Origin: Polyporus tsugae
Taxonomy: Eukaryota; Basidiomycota; Agaricomycetes; Polyporales; Polyporaceae
Direction: 5' to 3'
Length of the DNA stretch: 64,000 nt
Assembly (NCBI GenBank): GCA_024305745.1
Contig: JAHRBS010000003.1
Span: 2,170,001-2,234,000, forward strand
Made by a program: the position numbers and the translations under genes. The notes under the pieces are model-generated. The model was given only the letters and a program-made list of their open reading frames with translations. It had not been told where the DNA came from and searched no databases. Below, piece by piece: positions 35,279 through 48,100 of this stretch (position 1 is its first letter; every line of letters starts with the position of its first letter).

Positions 35279-37154
35279 TCACGCTGCACCACCAGTTGTC
35301 GCGCCGGTGCCAGGGAGGTCGGGTGCATCGAGCAGCGCCGTGGCCTCGCTCGCCAAAGTCTTGATCGTCGCATTCAGCGTCTGCACCCGAGTACGCAGCG
35401 CCGAATACCGCGCGAGGAGATTTTGATACTCGCGCGTCCCTTCGGAGTGCCTCTCTTGAAGCTGCTCCAGCCGACAACGGACCTCAGCGAGCTCCGCTTG
35501 TGTCCTGTGCAGCTCGCCCTGGAGCGCGTTCTGGCGATGGACATGCTCGATGTGCTGGACATGTCAGAGATGGGGTGGTCATGATAAGCAACGTCCCGTG
35601 TTCAAGATGCACACGCAAACACTCACCCTCTGCACCGCCTGCTCTTCCAGCCGATCCATCTGTTCGCATTGAACGTCGCAGTGGCGACGCATGGATTGCC
35701 TAACGTCGCGAAACGGGCTCCGCACCTCGCTGTACGAGGGGTCGCGCGCCGCAGCCCGACCGTGGTGCTGCTTCTGCGTGTCCTGACTCTGTATCAGCGC
35801 TAGCGTCTAAAACCATAACTCAAGCTCGGCGGGGAGACTCACCTGGGACGATTGCCTCACAGGCGGCGAGTGGCGACGGAGACTAGAGCTGCCCGGGGTC
35901 GCACCGCGCACCGACGCAGCACCCGGGGTATTCTCCCTGAACGAACGGTGGGAGCTTGAGCTAGAGCGAGAGTCGTCGCGAGAAGGTCGGCGGACGGGGC
36001 GCCTCGCATCCGTTCTGGGAGGCGTGGGGAGGCCGCTGGGAATCCTGCTAATGCTAGCCCTTGGCGGGGTGGTGGATAGGATGATCTCGCTGTGGGCATA
36101 CATAGCGTGCGGATCAGTGACACTACGCTCAGGAGAAAAGGGAGATGAGGTATCACTGACGTCGGGACCCGACTGAGATTCCCACCGACAGGCTGCTGCT
36201 GGCCGAACTGAGGAGACGAGGGGGCGGTGTAGAAATCGTCAATGTTCGCGCTGCTGCTGTCCCGGGCTGGAGGTATACTGCGGTTCCTCGAGGTTGCTAA
36301 CTCAGCGTTGGCCGCTTCTAGATGAGCATTGCGAGCCTTCAGAGCACGATTCTCCTCTTGCAATTCATCTCGTTCCTCTCGAAGCATGTCGCGGTCTACT
36401 TGGAGTTCCTCGTGCTCCCTCTTCAAGGCGTTGTACTCAGCACGCAGGGCGTCGAGCTCGTCTAGGAGCTCAATAACCCTGTCCCGAAGCTAAACCCCGA
36501 TGAGGGAAGCTCGTTGGAAGGACATTCTAAGAACGTACCTCTCTGGCAGTGAGAGGCTTCAGCCTACCAGCGACAACGCGGAGCAAAGATGAGATGCGCG
36601 CAATGTTCGAGTAGGACAGCTCCATGTCGCTATCTCTGATCCTGTCGATTCTGAATGCCTAACGTTGAATGCCCCAGTGCTGTTGTCGCGTAGAGAAAGA
36701 TGATACATACGCTTTCTGGAGCTTCTCACCCAGCTGGACCAGCTTATGATCCGAGGGATGCTTCGGCAACACTCTCTGGATTCTCTAGATGACAGGCGCG
36801 TCAGTTAGCACTGGCACTCGCTGTAAGCCAACAGAGGATAACTCACGAGGCTTTTCAGGTAAGCAGATATGCATCCTCGAGTACACCTGGTCACAACCTC
36901 CCTGTGGGCCTCCATGTCGCGCATAACTACCCCAGCGGCGCAGAGTAAATCATGTGCTCGGCGGATTGAAAGCGATTGAGAGGCAACGTACTTTCCTCGA
37001 CCAAGTCATCGGGGCTGAAGGCGTCAACCCCATTCACACAAAGGTGATAATTGACACCTAGTGAAACCCTCTGGTGAGCCATAGTCGTGGACGAGACTGT
37101 CAGCGCAGTGAGATACTCACGATCGGCATACGTAATCCTCGGAGCCCTGGGCAT
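35279..37154 (-). CDS. Coiled-coil protein of unknown function
   Basis: A multi-exon minus-strand gene; outer limits are good, the first one or two introns are uncertain. It starts MPRAPRITYADR (37154). Later exons encode VMRDMEAHREVVTRCTRG, a block RIQRVLPKHPSDHKLVQLGE, then DSDMELSYSNIARISSLLRV, and a long heptad coiled coil (LLDELDALRAEYNALKREHE and on to LEAANAELATSRN) at about 36500-36290. A Ser/Arg/Pro-rich linker follows (35860-36100) and a second coiled coil near the C-terminus (LHRTQAELAEVRCRLEQLQE), ending at the TGA at 35281-35279. Two coiled coils separated by a phosphorylatable linker suggest a cytoskeletal, spindle-pole or scaffold protein; no named family is recognised. A putative intron at 37120-37071 does not rejoin in a satisfactory frame, so the N-terminus needs transcript data. 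Confidence 0.7.
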
Positions 37155-37477
37155 GGTCGCACGGCGACAGACTCGACAAGAGCTTGAAGAGGCTTGAAGG
37201 GGCTTCAAGAAGAAGCTACGGCAGCGGGGAAAAGGATAGAAGTCGGTGGGTATCTGGAGCACAGCGCCAGGCTGCTATATAGGCGGTGAGGAGAAGGGAT
37301 ATGTGAGTGTCCAGCACAGAGGCACAAAGGAGGAGCACAGTGTCGCATGCCACATTGCGCAACCGGATGCTTATATATGTGCCTTCGCTCCGCCAGAGTA
37401 CATAATCCAGGATCTTCCAAATCCAAACGCCCTTCAGCCGTGCATGGCAAAGGCTGGCCTCCGAGGAGTCATCAATT

Positions 37478-40218
37478 CACATTGAATACGCACCCAGGCT
37501 GCACATGGCGTTAACGCTCGCTTAATTGTCTGTTTGAACTTTGTGGCCTTCGGAACCGTCCTTGCCTCCTCCGAGCGTTCCGCTAGACAAAAGACGCCGC
37601 CGTGCTAAGGTTCGAATCCCCCGATGAGCATCCGCATCCTGGGATCTTCAACAATAGAGAAGCAGTCGACCTGATTCCAACCGTGGATGAGCGACTCCGA
37701 TATATTGGGATGCATCCTCGGAATCGCGGACTTACAAAAGGACTAAGGGCAATCCCCGAAACTTTGAGGCTGAACGAGGCTACCTGAGGAGATGATCACA
37801 GAGGAAGGGTCGGCCGCACAGGACTTGCACGAGACGAGAAGCGTTCCGGCATGATACCCGAGCCCTGAACAATGATCAATGGGAGGTCGCATGAACAAAG
37901 CCATAACACCACGAAGACATGCTGAAAGGGAAGATGATGGGCATATTATCAACATAAACGCGCATATAGGAGACTGGATATAGATATACAAGAGCAACGG
38001 CGTGACGAGAAATGGACCAAGAGATACGGCTACACAGACCCACGGATGCACGCACACATCGGGTGCACCGCTTACCAGAACCTGGAGGCAGAAAGTCAGA
38101 TTCGACGGATATAAACTTCGAGGACAGGACGCACCGGTACTGCCCCAGCTGATAGGTACAAGACAACAGCGTAAGAATGCGTCTTTCGTCACACGCGGAG
38201 TATATAGTTCCACTCACGACACCGCGTATCCCAGCGAGCATATTGTTCTCCAGCGCCATCCCGCGTTTCTCGTTTAGGACGACAGAGCACTTCGAAGCCG
38301 CCTGGGCCGCCCAATGCTTCATATGTAAGTCATGGTGCTGTTCGACGAGGGCATCCTTCTCCCCCATCGCATCATCCAGCTGGGCCAGCGCTTCAGCGTG
38401 CATGAGCACCGTCGCATCTAGGCGGTCTTCGAGCACCCCTTCACGCTCTCGATGGGCGACCAGGGAGACGTTGGCGGTGTGGAGCTCAGCATCCTTCTGT
38501 ACCAGTGCACCGTCCTTCTGGAGCAGCGCAGCGTCTTTCTCCTGCAGCTGCACGCGCATCTGTTGCAGGAGGACGCTCTTCTCTTGCATCGCGACACCGT
38601 TACGCCGAGACTGTGATTAGACTATTCAGTATGTCGAGATCAGGCCAGTTCAACGAACTGCGTACCTCCTCGCGCATTTCCTCCATTATGTGCGTAACAC
38701 GGTCAGCCAACCCTTCAATGACAGTGGACCCAGAGGCAGCTCGAGGCTGGGCACCCGACGGACCGGCCGCATTGGACGTTCCGACTCCCGCGGCGTCCTC
38801 CATATCATAACTAGTACTGCCAAGGGGCGGCGCATCCTGAGGGGTGAAATTGGGTTGAGGAAACCTGGCGCGCGTAGAGTGGCGCGAGAGCGGCGAGGTC
38901 GTGTCCGGAGGCGTCAAGTAGCTGAGCGCCGGTTGTAGGCCTTGTGGCGTGTAAGGAGGGGAACTTCTGCGTAGTCATGTGTTCAATCTACCAACACAAG
39001 ATTCTAACGCGAAGGCTAAATTGACTTACTGTCGGTCTTGAGACTGTCCTTCGAAAGGATTGGCGTCGCGGTGCGTGTACTCGACCTCCATTTCGACGTC
39101 CGAGACGTCAGTTGGCGCCAGACTGGCCTGCTGTGCAACGTTGGAGGCGGGCTGGGGTTCCTCTGGGATGCCCGCCATAGACCGCCTTCTCTGCAGCGCA
39201 TTCAATTTCAAAAGCAGCTGGATAAATAGTCCATTCAGCTCGTGTCTCCCCAGTCGTTCTAGAATGCTTCACCTCCTTCTTCTTCGGGTTTGGCACCCGA
39301 CCCACACGTTTCATCATGTGCCTACCCACCGTAGTCGGGTGGGCATGATGGTCAAACGTTTCTCGCGCCTCTTTAGCGCTATCGCCTGGCGTGATTAAGC
39401 CGTCATGTAACATTCGAAATGAGACGTACGCTGCCGCAAGCACATCGATCGCCTTGAACTTCATGTCGCCATCTGGAGCAGGCGGCCGACGTATCAACGC
39501 TTCGGCCGACTCCTAAAGAGAGAAATCAGTTTCCTACGGCGAAATACACAGTGGTTCATGCATACGAAACAGAGCACTGTAACTTCTGTGCAAGTCTTTC
39601 CGACAGTGGGCCTCGTAGACTTCAATCCTATGTCTGTGCGGCTTTGCCTGACTGGTTATCGATAGTGATGTTAGGGTATCATAGTCGAGGCTGAGTTGAC
39701 ACGTTAGCCCTAGAACGAACCATCTTCCACCATTTGCCCCATAGTAAAAGACCCGCTGCCATGCCGGCACAGAGATGAGAGGAACGCTATGAGAGGAGGG
39801 TAAGACAAGTGTGGGGAGGGAGACGAACAGGGCACTTGCAATGCTGATATGTGGGTTTCCCAAGCGTGCGAGTCTTCCCGGATGACTTCTTCTTCTTGGA
39901 TGAGCGAGGCTTGGTCGACTTCACCATCCTGATGGGTTGTGGGAGATCTATGCGGACGACGACCAGATGCTAGTGGGAGGGTGATTTCGGAACTAGTGTT
40001 TATATAGTCAGTAGCAAGTGTCTCGCAGGTATACCAATGGCATTTGCGACACAAAGTAACATAGCAACCGCGGCGAGGCACGGAGTCAAGGGACGTTGGT
40101 GTCGTCAAAGCAGGTGAATAAGATAATCACTACAATAAAACATATCCGCAACAGATCCTAAAACGAAAGATGCTATCATGAGTCGTCGGAAACGGTTGAA
40201 AAAAGGCAAACAAACCTG
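37478..40218. repeat. Tandem duplication, unit A
   Basis: Direct-repeat partner of 40219-42802. The left ends match (TGAATACG...CTGCACATGGCG...AACTTTGTGGCCTTCGGAAC at 37485 and 40226 onward; GGGATGCATCCTCGGAATCGCGGACTTACAAAA at 37708 and 40562). The right ends match (GAATAAGATAATCACTACAATAAAACATATC at 40116 versus 42704; GCAAACAAACCTG at 40206 versus 42790). The whole unit, gene plus flanks, was duplicated head to tail. Divergence is substantial, with indels, so the event is not recent. Confidence 0.85.
38218..39927 (-). CDS. Tandem coiled-coil paralogue A (unknown family)
   Basis: Minus-strand multi-exon gene in duplication unit A, starting at the ATG at 39927 (MVKSTKPRSSKKKKSSGKTR, Lys/Ser-rich). 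Following segments: DIGLKSTRPTVGKTCTE (about 39640-39580); KFKAIDVLAAAYVSFRML...DSAKEARETFDHHAHPTTVG (39460-39300); an acidic/Pro-rich part with VSDVEMEVEYTHRDANPFEG; a Ser/Thr/Pro-rich part; and a coiled coil with the repeated motif LLQKDGALVQKDAEL (38580-38490) and further heptads to about 38220. Every block is shared with copy B. Exon ends and the 3' end beyond the donor at 38217 are not resolved. No family is recognised. The basic N-terminus and the His-rich block with HMMKRVGRV could bind DNA or another protein, which is speculation. Confidence 0.6.
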
Positions 40219-42802
40219 ATCCACATTGAATACGGACTGCACATGGCGTAACGTTCGCTTACACTGTAATTGTCTGTTGGAACTTTGTAGCCTTCGGAAC
40301 CGTCCTTGCCTCCGCCGAGCGTGACGCTAGACAAAGGTTGGAATCCCACGATGAGCATCCCCATCCCGGGATCTCACCGGGGGCATCGACCTGGGGGACA
40401 CGGGTGTCCCATCGTTGTTGCACCCTGACCAGAGGCCACATTTGATAATGGTTTTGCGCGGCGTCTCATGGTAATCGCCTTTCAAATGTAACACAATTTC
40501 TGCGTTACAATAGAGAAGCAGTCAACCTAACTCCAAACATGGATGAGTGACTCCGATACCTTGGGATGCATCCTCGGAATCGCGGACTTACAAAAAAGGA
40601 CTGAGGTGTCGACCCTTGACCTTGAGGCCTAGGTCTAGACGCTACCTGGCGAGTGAATCATCAGAGAAATGCTGGTTCACAAAGGAAAACATTCCAGGAA
40701 GGTACTGTATCTTGAACCGCCGCCAATGGAAAGCTGACAAAAACAGCGCGGAAACATGCATAGAAACTAAATGCAGCATTATCGACACGCACACGCACAT
40801 AGCAGGCAATAAACACATGACGAGAAAATGTGGGAACACCTATCATTACATTTACACGGACACACGAAAGGCGCGCACACAACTCACTCACTTGGACGCA
40901 AAGTGTCAAATTTGATCGAAGACAGAGTTTGAGGAGAGGACGCACGGATGCCAATCACACTGGGATGTCCAAGACAACAGCATGAGAAACTTGCCACTTT
41001 CACGACACTTGGAAGGGTCTCACTCACTGTAGGGACCGGCGCCAGCGAGTTGGAGAAGCATATCCTGCTGAGCTCGTTCAGCGTTCAGATTGGCGCTGAT
41101 ATATTGGAGCTCGGCATCCATCTGCAACAGAGCATCGTCCTTCTGGAGCAGCGCCGCATCCTTGTCCTGTAGCTGCACTCGCAGCTGTTGCAACAAGGCA
41201 TCCTTCTCTTGCATCGGAGCATCGTTACCCTCGGCCGCCTGTGATTGATTACATTATTCAGTGTATTGAGAGGCGAATACGGAGAAGTGAATACCCTCTG
41301 ACGGATCTTCTCAATTAAATGCATAGCATCGTTAGCCAACGCTTCGATGGAGGCGTGCCCATCCCCGGAGGACGTCTGAGGATGCGCGCCGGAAGGGGCC
41401 GGCGCATGGGAAGAATCGACTCCCGTGGCGTTCGCCACATCATGACTGGTGCCGCCAAGAGACATTGCCTCGTGGGTGTCGCGATTGTGATGAAGAAGCG
41501 TAGAACGCGTAGAACGGCGCGACAACGCCGGGGAGGTCATGTCCGGAAGCGTCAGGTAGCTGCGCGTCCGCTGTGGCGTGCCAGGAGGGGTACTTCTGCA
41601 CAGCCATGTGTTCAATATAGTGACTTGAAATCCCAGTCGAAAGCGAAAGCGAAAGCGAAATTGACATACTGCTCTTCTTGAGACTGTCCCTCGAAAGGGC
41701 TGGCATGGTGGTGCGTGTACTCGGTATCCATCGAGACGTCCGAGACATCAGTTGACGTGAAGATGGCCTGCTGCTCAAGCTCATTCAAACACAGCTAGGT
41801 ATAATCCATTCAGCTCGCCGTTCACTGGTTCAGCTAGAACCCTTACACTCGGCAATCTCCGGAGGCCGCCGATACGCCGCATCATGTGCTTGCCCACCGG
41901 AGTCGGGTGGGCATCGTTGGGAAACAATTTCTTCGCCTCTTTGGCACTGTCGTGTGGCGTGAGTAAACTATCTTGTAGCATACGATTAGAGACTTACGCA
42001 GCCGCAAGCTCGCCGGTCGCCTTGAATTTCACGGGCCCGTCTGCAGCTGACAGTTGGCTTTTCAACTTACCGTCCAACTTCTACAGTGAGAGGGCGCGTG
42101 GCTCGAATCAGTTCCCCGACGAGTAGTAGACAGCGGTTCGTGCGTACAAGACGGAGAACGGCCTCTTTGGTGCAAGTCTTGCCAAGACTGGGTCTTTTAG
42201 GCTCCAATCCGATATCCTTCCGACTTTGTGTCACTAATCACCGACGGTAACGTTAGCCTGCCACGGTCGCTGAGTTGACATATTGGCGAGAGGACGAACC
42301 AGCTCCCGATATTTCCTCCATCGTGAAAAACCCACTGCCATAGCTGCGCAGAGAGGAGAGTACCGCTGTGGAACGAGGGTGAGGCTACTGCGGAGTGTGG
42401 AACGCACTGGGCACCTTACACTGCAGATATGAGGGTTCTTTCGGCTTGCGGGTCTTCCCAGACGACGACGACGACCTGGGCTTGTTGGATGAGCGAGACT
42501 TCACGGACTTCACCATCTCGACTAGTCGTGTGTAAAGGAGACCACAAGGATGCTTGCGGCAGGTGAGTTCGAAGCAGGCATTTATACGGGCAGTAACAAG
42601 TGCCTCGCGGGTATACCAACGGTATCTGGGATAAAACGTAGCATAGCAACCGCGCCGAGGCAGGGCGGCAACGGGGCGGGGCGTTGGTGTCGTGAAAGAG
42701 TCTGAATAAGATAATCACTACAGTAAAACATATCGGTAATCCTTAAACAAAAGGTGCTGCCATGAGTCTTCGGATACGCACGAGAAATTGCAAACAAACC
42801 TG
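40219..42802. repeat. Tandem duplication, unit B
   Basis: Second copy of the duplicated unit, immediately to the right of unit A and in the same orientation. The A/B junction is visible at about 40205-40226, where the shared right end (GCAAACAAACCTG) is followed at once by the shared left end (CACATTGAATACG). Unit B differs by indels, including extra sequence at 40370-40505 that has no counterpart in unit A. Confidence 0.85.
41020..42516 (-). CDS. Tandem coiled-coil paralogue B (unknown family)
   Basis: Minus-strand gene in unit B, paralogous to copy A across its length. It starts at 42516 (MVKSVKSRSSNKPRSSSSSG). It shares DIGLEPKRPSLGKTCTKEAV (about 42220-42150), KFKATGELAAAYVSNRML...DSAKEAKKLFPNDAHPTPVG (42030-41880), a MDTEYTHHHASPFEGQSQ segment near 41720, the Pro/Ser-rich block, and the coiled coil LLQQLRVQLQDKDAALLQKD. 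The frame then stops at 41020 after AGAGPYSE, so B lacks the long C-terminal coiled coil of A. Conserved blocks in both copies despite many substitutions suggest both were translated for some time. Exon boundaries are not fully resolved; function unknown. Confidence 0.6.
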
Positions 42803-42816
42803 GCGCCCTTAAAGTC

Positions 42817-44576
42817 CTAGATAATAAAGTGATCCGCCCAATGACGTATAACGCCCTCGCCCTGCCTATGGCTGGGGAAGCGCTTCACATCCCTCGAGAT
42901 GATCACCGAATGCGAGTTCCGCACCGGATGTATGAACGCCAGCTCCTTCTTCAGCCCGGGCAACGTGTTGAGCCACGCCACGATCTTCTTCTGGACGTCC
43001 GAAAGCACGAGGTCCTGCTTCTGCTCCGCCTGCACCTTCGACGCCGCATCTAGCTCCTCCATCGCGGCAGATGCAGGCAGCGAAGGCAGGGAAGACTCTG
43101 CGTCGGAGAGGCCGGGGTTCTCGAACATCTCGACGACGGCGTCCTCCATCTGGCGCTCAAGGCGGCCGATGACGTGCACCAGGCGCTCCCGGCTCGACTC
43201 CTCCTTCTCGAGCACCTTGATCCGTGCGCGGGACGCGCGCGAATCGAGCGCGAGGCGGGTGATGATCAGGGACAGGGCCAGGGGAATGAGGACAGGCGTC
43301 ACAATGAGAATAAGCTGCGCGGCGTGCGAGCGTTAGTGTGCAGAGAAACTACGCAAAACCAGAATAATACATACCACGTTCCAGGGGAAGCCGAATTGAA
43401 GCGCGGGCGGAAGGAGTGGGCGGTCCGGCTTCATGCTTTTGAACCATTTCGGAGAGAATATGCGCGCTTTCGGGGGTGGCTGGAATGCTTTAGGAAGGGT
43501 ATGCGACTTGATTATAGGGGAGTACTCTTGGTCGAATTCTCTGTAGACATTCAACGTATGAGAATCGCGCATACACCCGATAATCGAAGGGCTTACATCT
43601 CCAAGCCATTAACTTTATGGTTCATGAATATGTCTTCAAGCTCTATAGCAGCGGTTGCATAGGGTACTGTGACGTCGTTGACCGCGTTCGCGTAGAAGCG
43701 GACTTGTTCGAAGCGTGCCAGGGTCTTATAAAATATGCGGTCTGTTCAGGACATTCATACCATCAGAACCCATTCATCAGTGAACAAAGCTCGTAGACGT
43801 ACTGGGATCAGCCATGACCTCAAGTAGCGGTCGCCCGTTCTCCGACCACTTGTCTATCTGCCGGACGCGATATGTCAGCGCCAAACGGAATGTGAGGACC
43901 GGCGATGTACGCACGACATAGAACTGCTCCCCTGTTCTAGATAACAGTTTAGGCCCGAAATATGCGAAAAGGCGCGATGTGAACGAGCGATATCTCGGGA
44001 GGCCAATATGGGGCGTCGCGATGGTGTTGAAGTTGACGGGTATAACATCCTCAAAGAACCCTCGTTGGTGCAGGATGCTTCACACACCAAGTATCAGCAA
44101 CGTAACGAGATATTGACCAAGAGATCAACACACCCGACGACATATCTCGAAATAAGTCCTCCGAGGCTATATCCAGTGACGGAAAACCTTCTGACTGTCT
44201 TCCCGTCCTCCTTCAGCTTCTTCATCTCGTCGTATATCTATCCACGCCCGCACACATCGCCGACCGTAACCCCCGACCCAATTGAGTACCCCGAGCCGTC
44301 CGCGATTGAGCAAGGCAACGGGACACTCACCTCTTCGGCGACGCGTTCTCCTCCCCAATCGATACCGTCGTACGTCCCGACGTCCTTGTTCGTCTCCGCG
44401 ACGAGGACGTGTAGCCGCTCGCCGTTCGGACCTCTCTCCGAGTCCTCCTGTGCGCGTTTCTCCTCCATGATCCGGCGCAACTCCGAGAGATTGACGGGGC
44501 TGCCCCACATGCCATGGATAAGCACGAGAAGGTGGACGGCTTGCGAGTCGTCGGATTCGACTTCGGTGCCGGACAT
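42817..44576 (-). CDS. ROG1-like serine lipase/esterase (DUF676 family)
   Basis: Seven minus-strand exons: 44576-44331, 44237-44134, 44077-43915, 43857-43803, 43741-43597, 43540-43375, 43314-42817; 458 residues, frame-consistent. The N-terminus has the oxyanion-type LLVLIHGMWGSP. The nucleophile elbow is VTGYSLGGLISRYVVG, followed by VNFNTIATPHIGLPRY, both hallmarks of the DUF676 lipases. Likely acid residue in YANAVNDVTVPYATA; likely catalytic His near the C-terminus (GEGVIRHWADHFI). A hydrophobic segment (LILIVTPVLIPLALSLIITR), encoded at the start of exon 7, may anchor it in a membrane, followed by a coiled-coil stretch. Yeast relatives (Rog1 and others) act as monoacylglycerol lipases or phospholipases on lipid surfaces; the exact substrate here is unknown. 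Confidence 0.9.
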
Positions 44577-45160
44577 GGTGATAGGTCGAGAGTTCCGCGG
44601 TTAATCGAATGGTGGATATAGATAGTCTAGCGAAACACAAGGGTTCTAGCAAGGATTCAGACGAGACGGGGAAGAAACCAATGACGAGAGGGTAAGGAGG
44701 AAAGAGAGGTGGGACATATATGGATCTGGTGGGAGTCCATGCGCATGCATTGTGATTGCCCGGGTCCTGTTGTGAGGGGACGAACACGGACTCCTCGGCA
44801 GTGACGCGTCCCAACGGCACCACCTGACGAAATGCGCCTGTGTGTCGCGTTCCGCCCCGCTGTTATTTCCGGTCGCTAACATATGCCCACAGATGCGGAT
44901 ACAATATTCGTTCAACATTTCAAAGCCGTGGCATACGACTGAACCCGGCAAGAACCCGGTCACTCCGGCATCGGGAAATGCGCGAGATGCGCAGCAATTA
45001 ATTGCAATTCACATATGGATTTATTGCGATGAACAAGAGGTCGTGCAAAATCAGCCCAAATCAGCCGGTGCGTCAATACAGTAACGTTATACATGTAGCA
45101 AGGTCGTCAGAGTATCAAGATAACAAATGCGGATGAGTCCAAGTCTTCGTTCAACAAACC
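44577..45160. other. Intergenic region (lipase promoter and dioxygenase 3' end)
   Basis: About 580 bp with no supported gene. Likely the promoter of the lipase and the 3' untranslated region of the dioxygenase gene, both on the minus strand. Confidence 0.5.
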
Positions 45161-48100
45161 TCACGCTTGGAACTGTGGAGCAACGCGGTGAGCCGACTGT
45201 ATCGACCATGCGAACAAGCAATACATCAACGTACCTGGAATAGCATCGACGTCGCCCAGGGCTGCAAGTGCTGGTCAGGACCCAGGTACGACCACGAGCT
45301 CGTCTTCGAGAACGTCTCTTTATACCTATACCGACAGAAGTTGCCCTTCGTAAGCGCAGCTCGGAGTATGGAAAAGAGCAAGACGAACCGCTTGAGCTTG
45401 CCAGACACACCAGGTCCGCGCGTTGCACCCTTGAAGCTGTACATCGCACGCACAATCTGCCCGATCATCTGCGCAGGTCCATTCAGCGCTCCGCCTACTT
45501 GGTCAAGAGAGAACCAACATTACCTTCGAGGACAGGTCCAGGCCGAGACACCTGCCAGCGCCGTCGATCACCAAGTACTTGTCGAAGCCTCGCGCGGGGT
45601 TGACATCCTGGGGGTCGGTGAAGACGTGGTTCTGTATCCCGAAGATCCATTAGAATCACATCTCGTTTAGTTGGCTGGGAAAAGGACATACACTGCTATT
45701 CGCAGCGGAGACGTCAACGAGGACGCGCGACTTCGCCTTGAGCTGGCCCTGGCTGAGCTTGACATCATGCAAGACCTCGCGGTACACGCCCCGGAACGTC
45801 GGGTCGAGACCTAATCAACTGTGAGCTTCGTTGAAGGTTCATATGAAGCATGGAACGTACGAAGCGCCTCGAGGACGAAGCCCTGCAGCACCGCCTCGTC
45901 CTTCGCGTCCAACGAAGCCGACTTCGAAACCAGAGTCTGGACGTCCGTCGGCTTGCTGGGGTCGAGGTAGAAGTTGACGACGTTCACCGCGGCTGCAGTG
46001 CCAATACCCGATCAGCGATCGCGCATCCCAAGACTTCATGCATAAACGCACCTTGCGACAACTCGACGGTTGCTCCGACCAACAACGCGAGGACAGTGTT
46101 GGTCAGCGTGTCGGTGTCATGGCCCAACGCACGGAGCCGCTGTGCAAAGGAATCGCTCTCTCCCTTCTGCTTTCCGAACACTGAACTGAACAGGTTCATG
46201 ATCGAGAGCTACCACGAAACAGATAACGTCAGCACAAGCCTCCAGCGCGGATGCGACGCAATGGACATACGCGCGAGCCACCACCGATGTGCCTACGGAT
46301 GATGTTAGACAGCTTCTCGACGTTGCTGACAGCGGCTAGACGCAGTGTGTGCAGGCGGGCGGGCTCGACGTCGAGGAACAGGTAGCTGTAGATCTCCGCG
46401 AGAACGTCAAACAGCTCAGCGGGTGTGTAGTCACCCTCGCCATCCGCACCCTCTTTCAGCCGGATGCCAGCCTATTAAAAGCCACCTGATCAGCATCGCC
46501 CTTGCTATACACAATGGCGTCAGACGACCACTCACCAAGTCGGCAGCCCAGTAGATAGGGACGCGCTTGAGGACATCCCTCACAAGGTCGACGGTGTGCG
46601 TGGACGTGCCCACACCTCGGCAGGACTCGTGCTGGATGAGCTCGCGCGTCTTCTCGTAGAAGAAGCTCTTGATGCTCGCCTCCGCGTCCGGTGCGCCAGT
46701 GAGCGCACTCAGAAGATCGCGCTGCTCGCGCGCAGCCCGCGAGGGGTTGTCCGAAGCGATAAAGAACCTTTCAATTCCGACGATCAGCAAATCACATCCC
46801 GCACGCAGGCATGGAGAGTAAGTAGTGATTCGCTCACCCGTCTCCCTGGACGATACACTTCACGCGCGCGCCGAAGCTCGTCCCGAAGCACTTCTCATCC
46901 TTGAGCACGGCCTTGACGTCCTCGTACCCGGCCAGAACCGCCGGCGGCGTGAGTTGCGTCGGCCTCTTCAGGCTGTACTCGTCCTCCTGCCCGAGCTTCG
47001 TCAAGATCTTGTCCATGGCCGTCGGGGTCATCAGCGGGAACCACGCGTACGTGCTGTCTGGCGAGAACTGGTCGGGCAGCGTGCGGTACAGCAGCCTGCC
47101 GAGCATGCTCCCGCAGCCAGGGCTGGTTGGGTCGCGCTGGCAGTCGGCGAAGCCCCATGCGGTGAGGTTGAACGGCGTAAAGTCGGCGGTATAGAAGCGG
47201 TCGCCGCGCGTCAGCGCGATGGCGTCGCTCAGGATCGCGCGCGAGATGGTGTAACCTGGACGGGGGAAGGGAACGTCGGCATATTGTCTGCATGGGGGAA
47301 GAGGGATGGCCTACCTGGGCAAAGGCCGGCGCCCTCGATGACAGGCTTGGGATCTTCAGCCTGCAGACCGACGTACAATTCTAGGCGGTCGATGTGACCA
47401 TAGAGCTTCTCTGCTGCGCTCGCAATCTCGGGGTTCGGGTTCCACTCAAGGAAGCTGGAGTACGCTGTCGACTGGTCAGCGTCAAATTCACGCAACGGGC
47501 ATCGTAAGACTTACTCTTCAAACCCAGGAACTACAAGCGCGACGTCCAGGTCAGAGAGCTGCAATCGGCGTATGGAATCGAAACTCACCTTCCGAAAGTC
47601 GTTTAGGGAGCAGACGCCCCACTGGCGGTTCGACTCGATACCCATGATCTCGTGAAGACGCATGCAGTGTGGCGTGCCGCGAGCCTTGAATGCACCCGCT
47701 GGCTCTTCGGTACTAAACCGGGCGTCCGATCAGAACCCGCACAAGCACCGAAAGGACGGAGCCACTCACGCTGCGATAAGGACGCCTGCGAGCGCGTTGT
47801 CGCTGAACTTGTTCGTTTCCGAATCGCGCTCCAGCCTGCGAGCAGTCAGTGGACAGTTGGAGGGAGCAGCGAGGGCGATGTCTCACGTTCCGAAGGTCCA
47901 ATGGGACACATCGGGCTCCTGCGCCTGGACCTTCTGTGCGAGGGCCTTGAAGTCTTGGATGGAGAGCTGGGTGCAGGAAGATGGAGATCAGCATTAGGGA
48001 GGGTCTCAAACACCAAGGCGACGCTCACCTCCTCGATAGTCTTTCCGGGGAAGAACTGCGCGCCCATCTTCGCGACCCACTCCTCATCGGCTTGCGACGT

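Noticed and set aside
37605..37625. GGTTCGAATCCC, a tRNA B-box-like sequence
   Set aside because: No matching A box, T-stem or acceptor stem can be folded around it, and the tandem-duplicate copy at about 40335 has a changed base (GGTTGGAATCCC).
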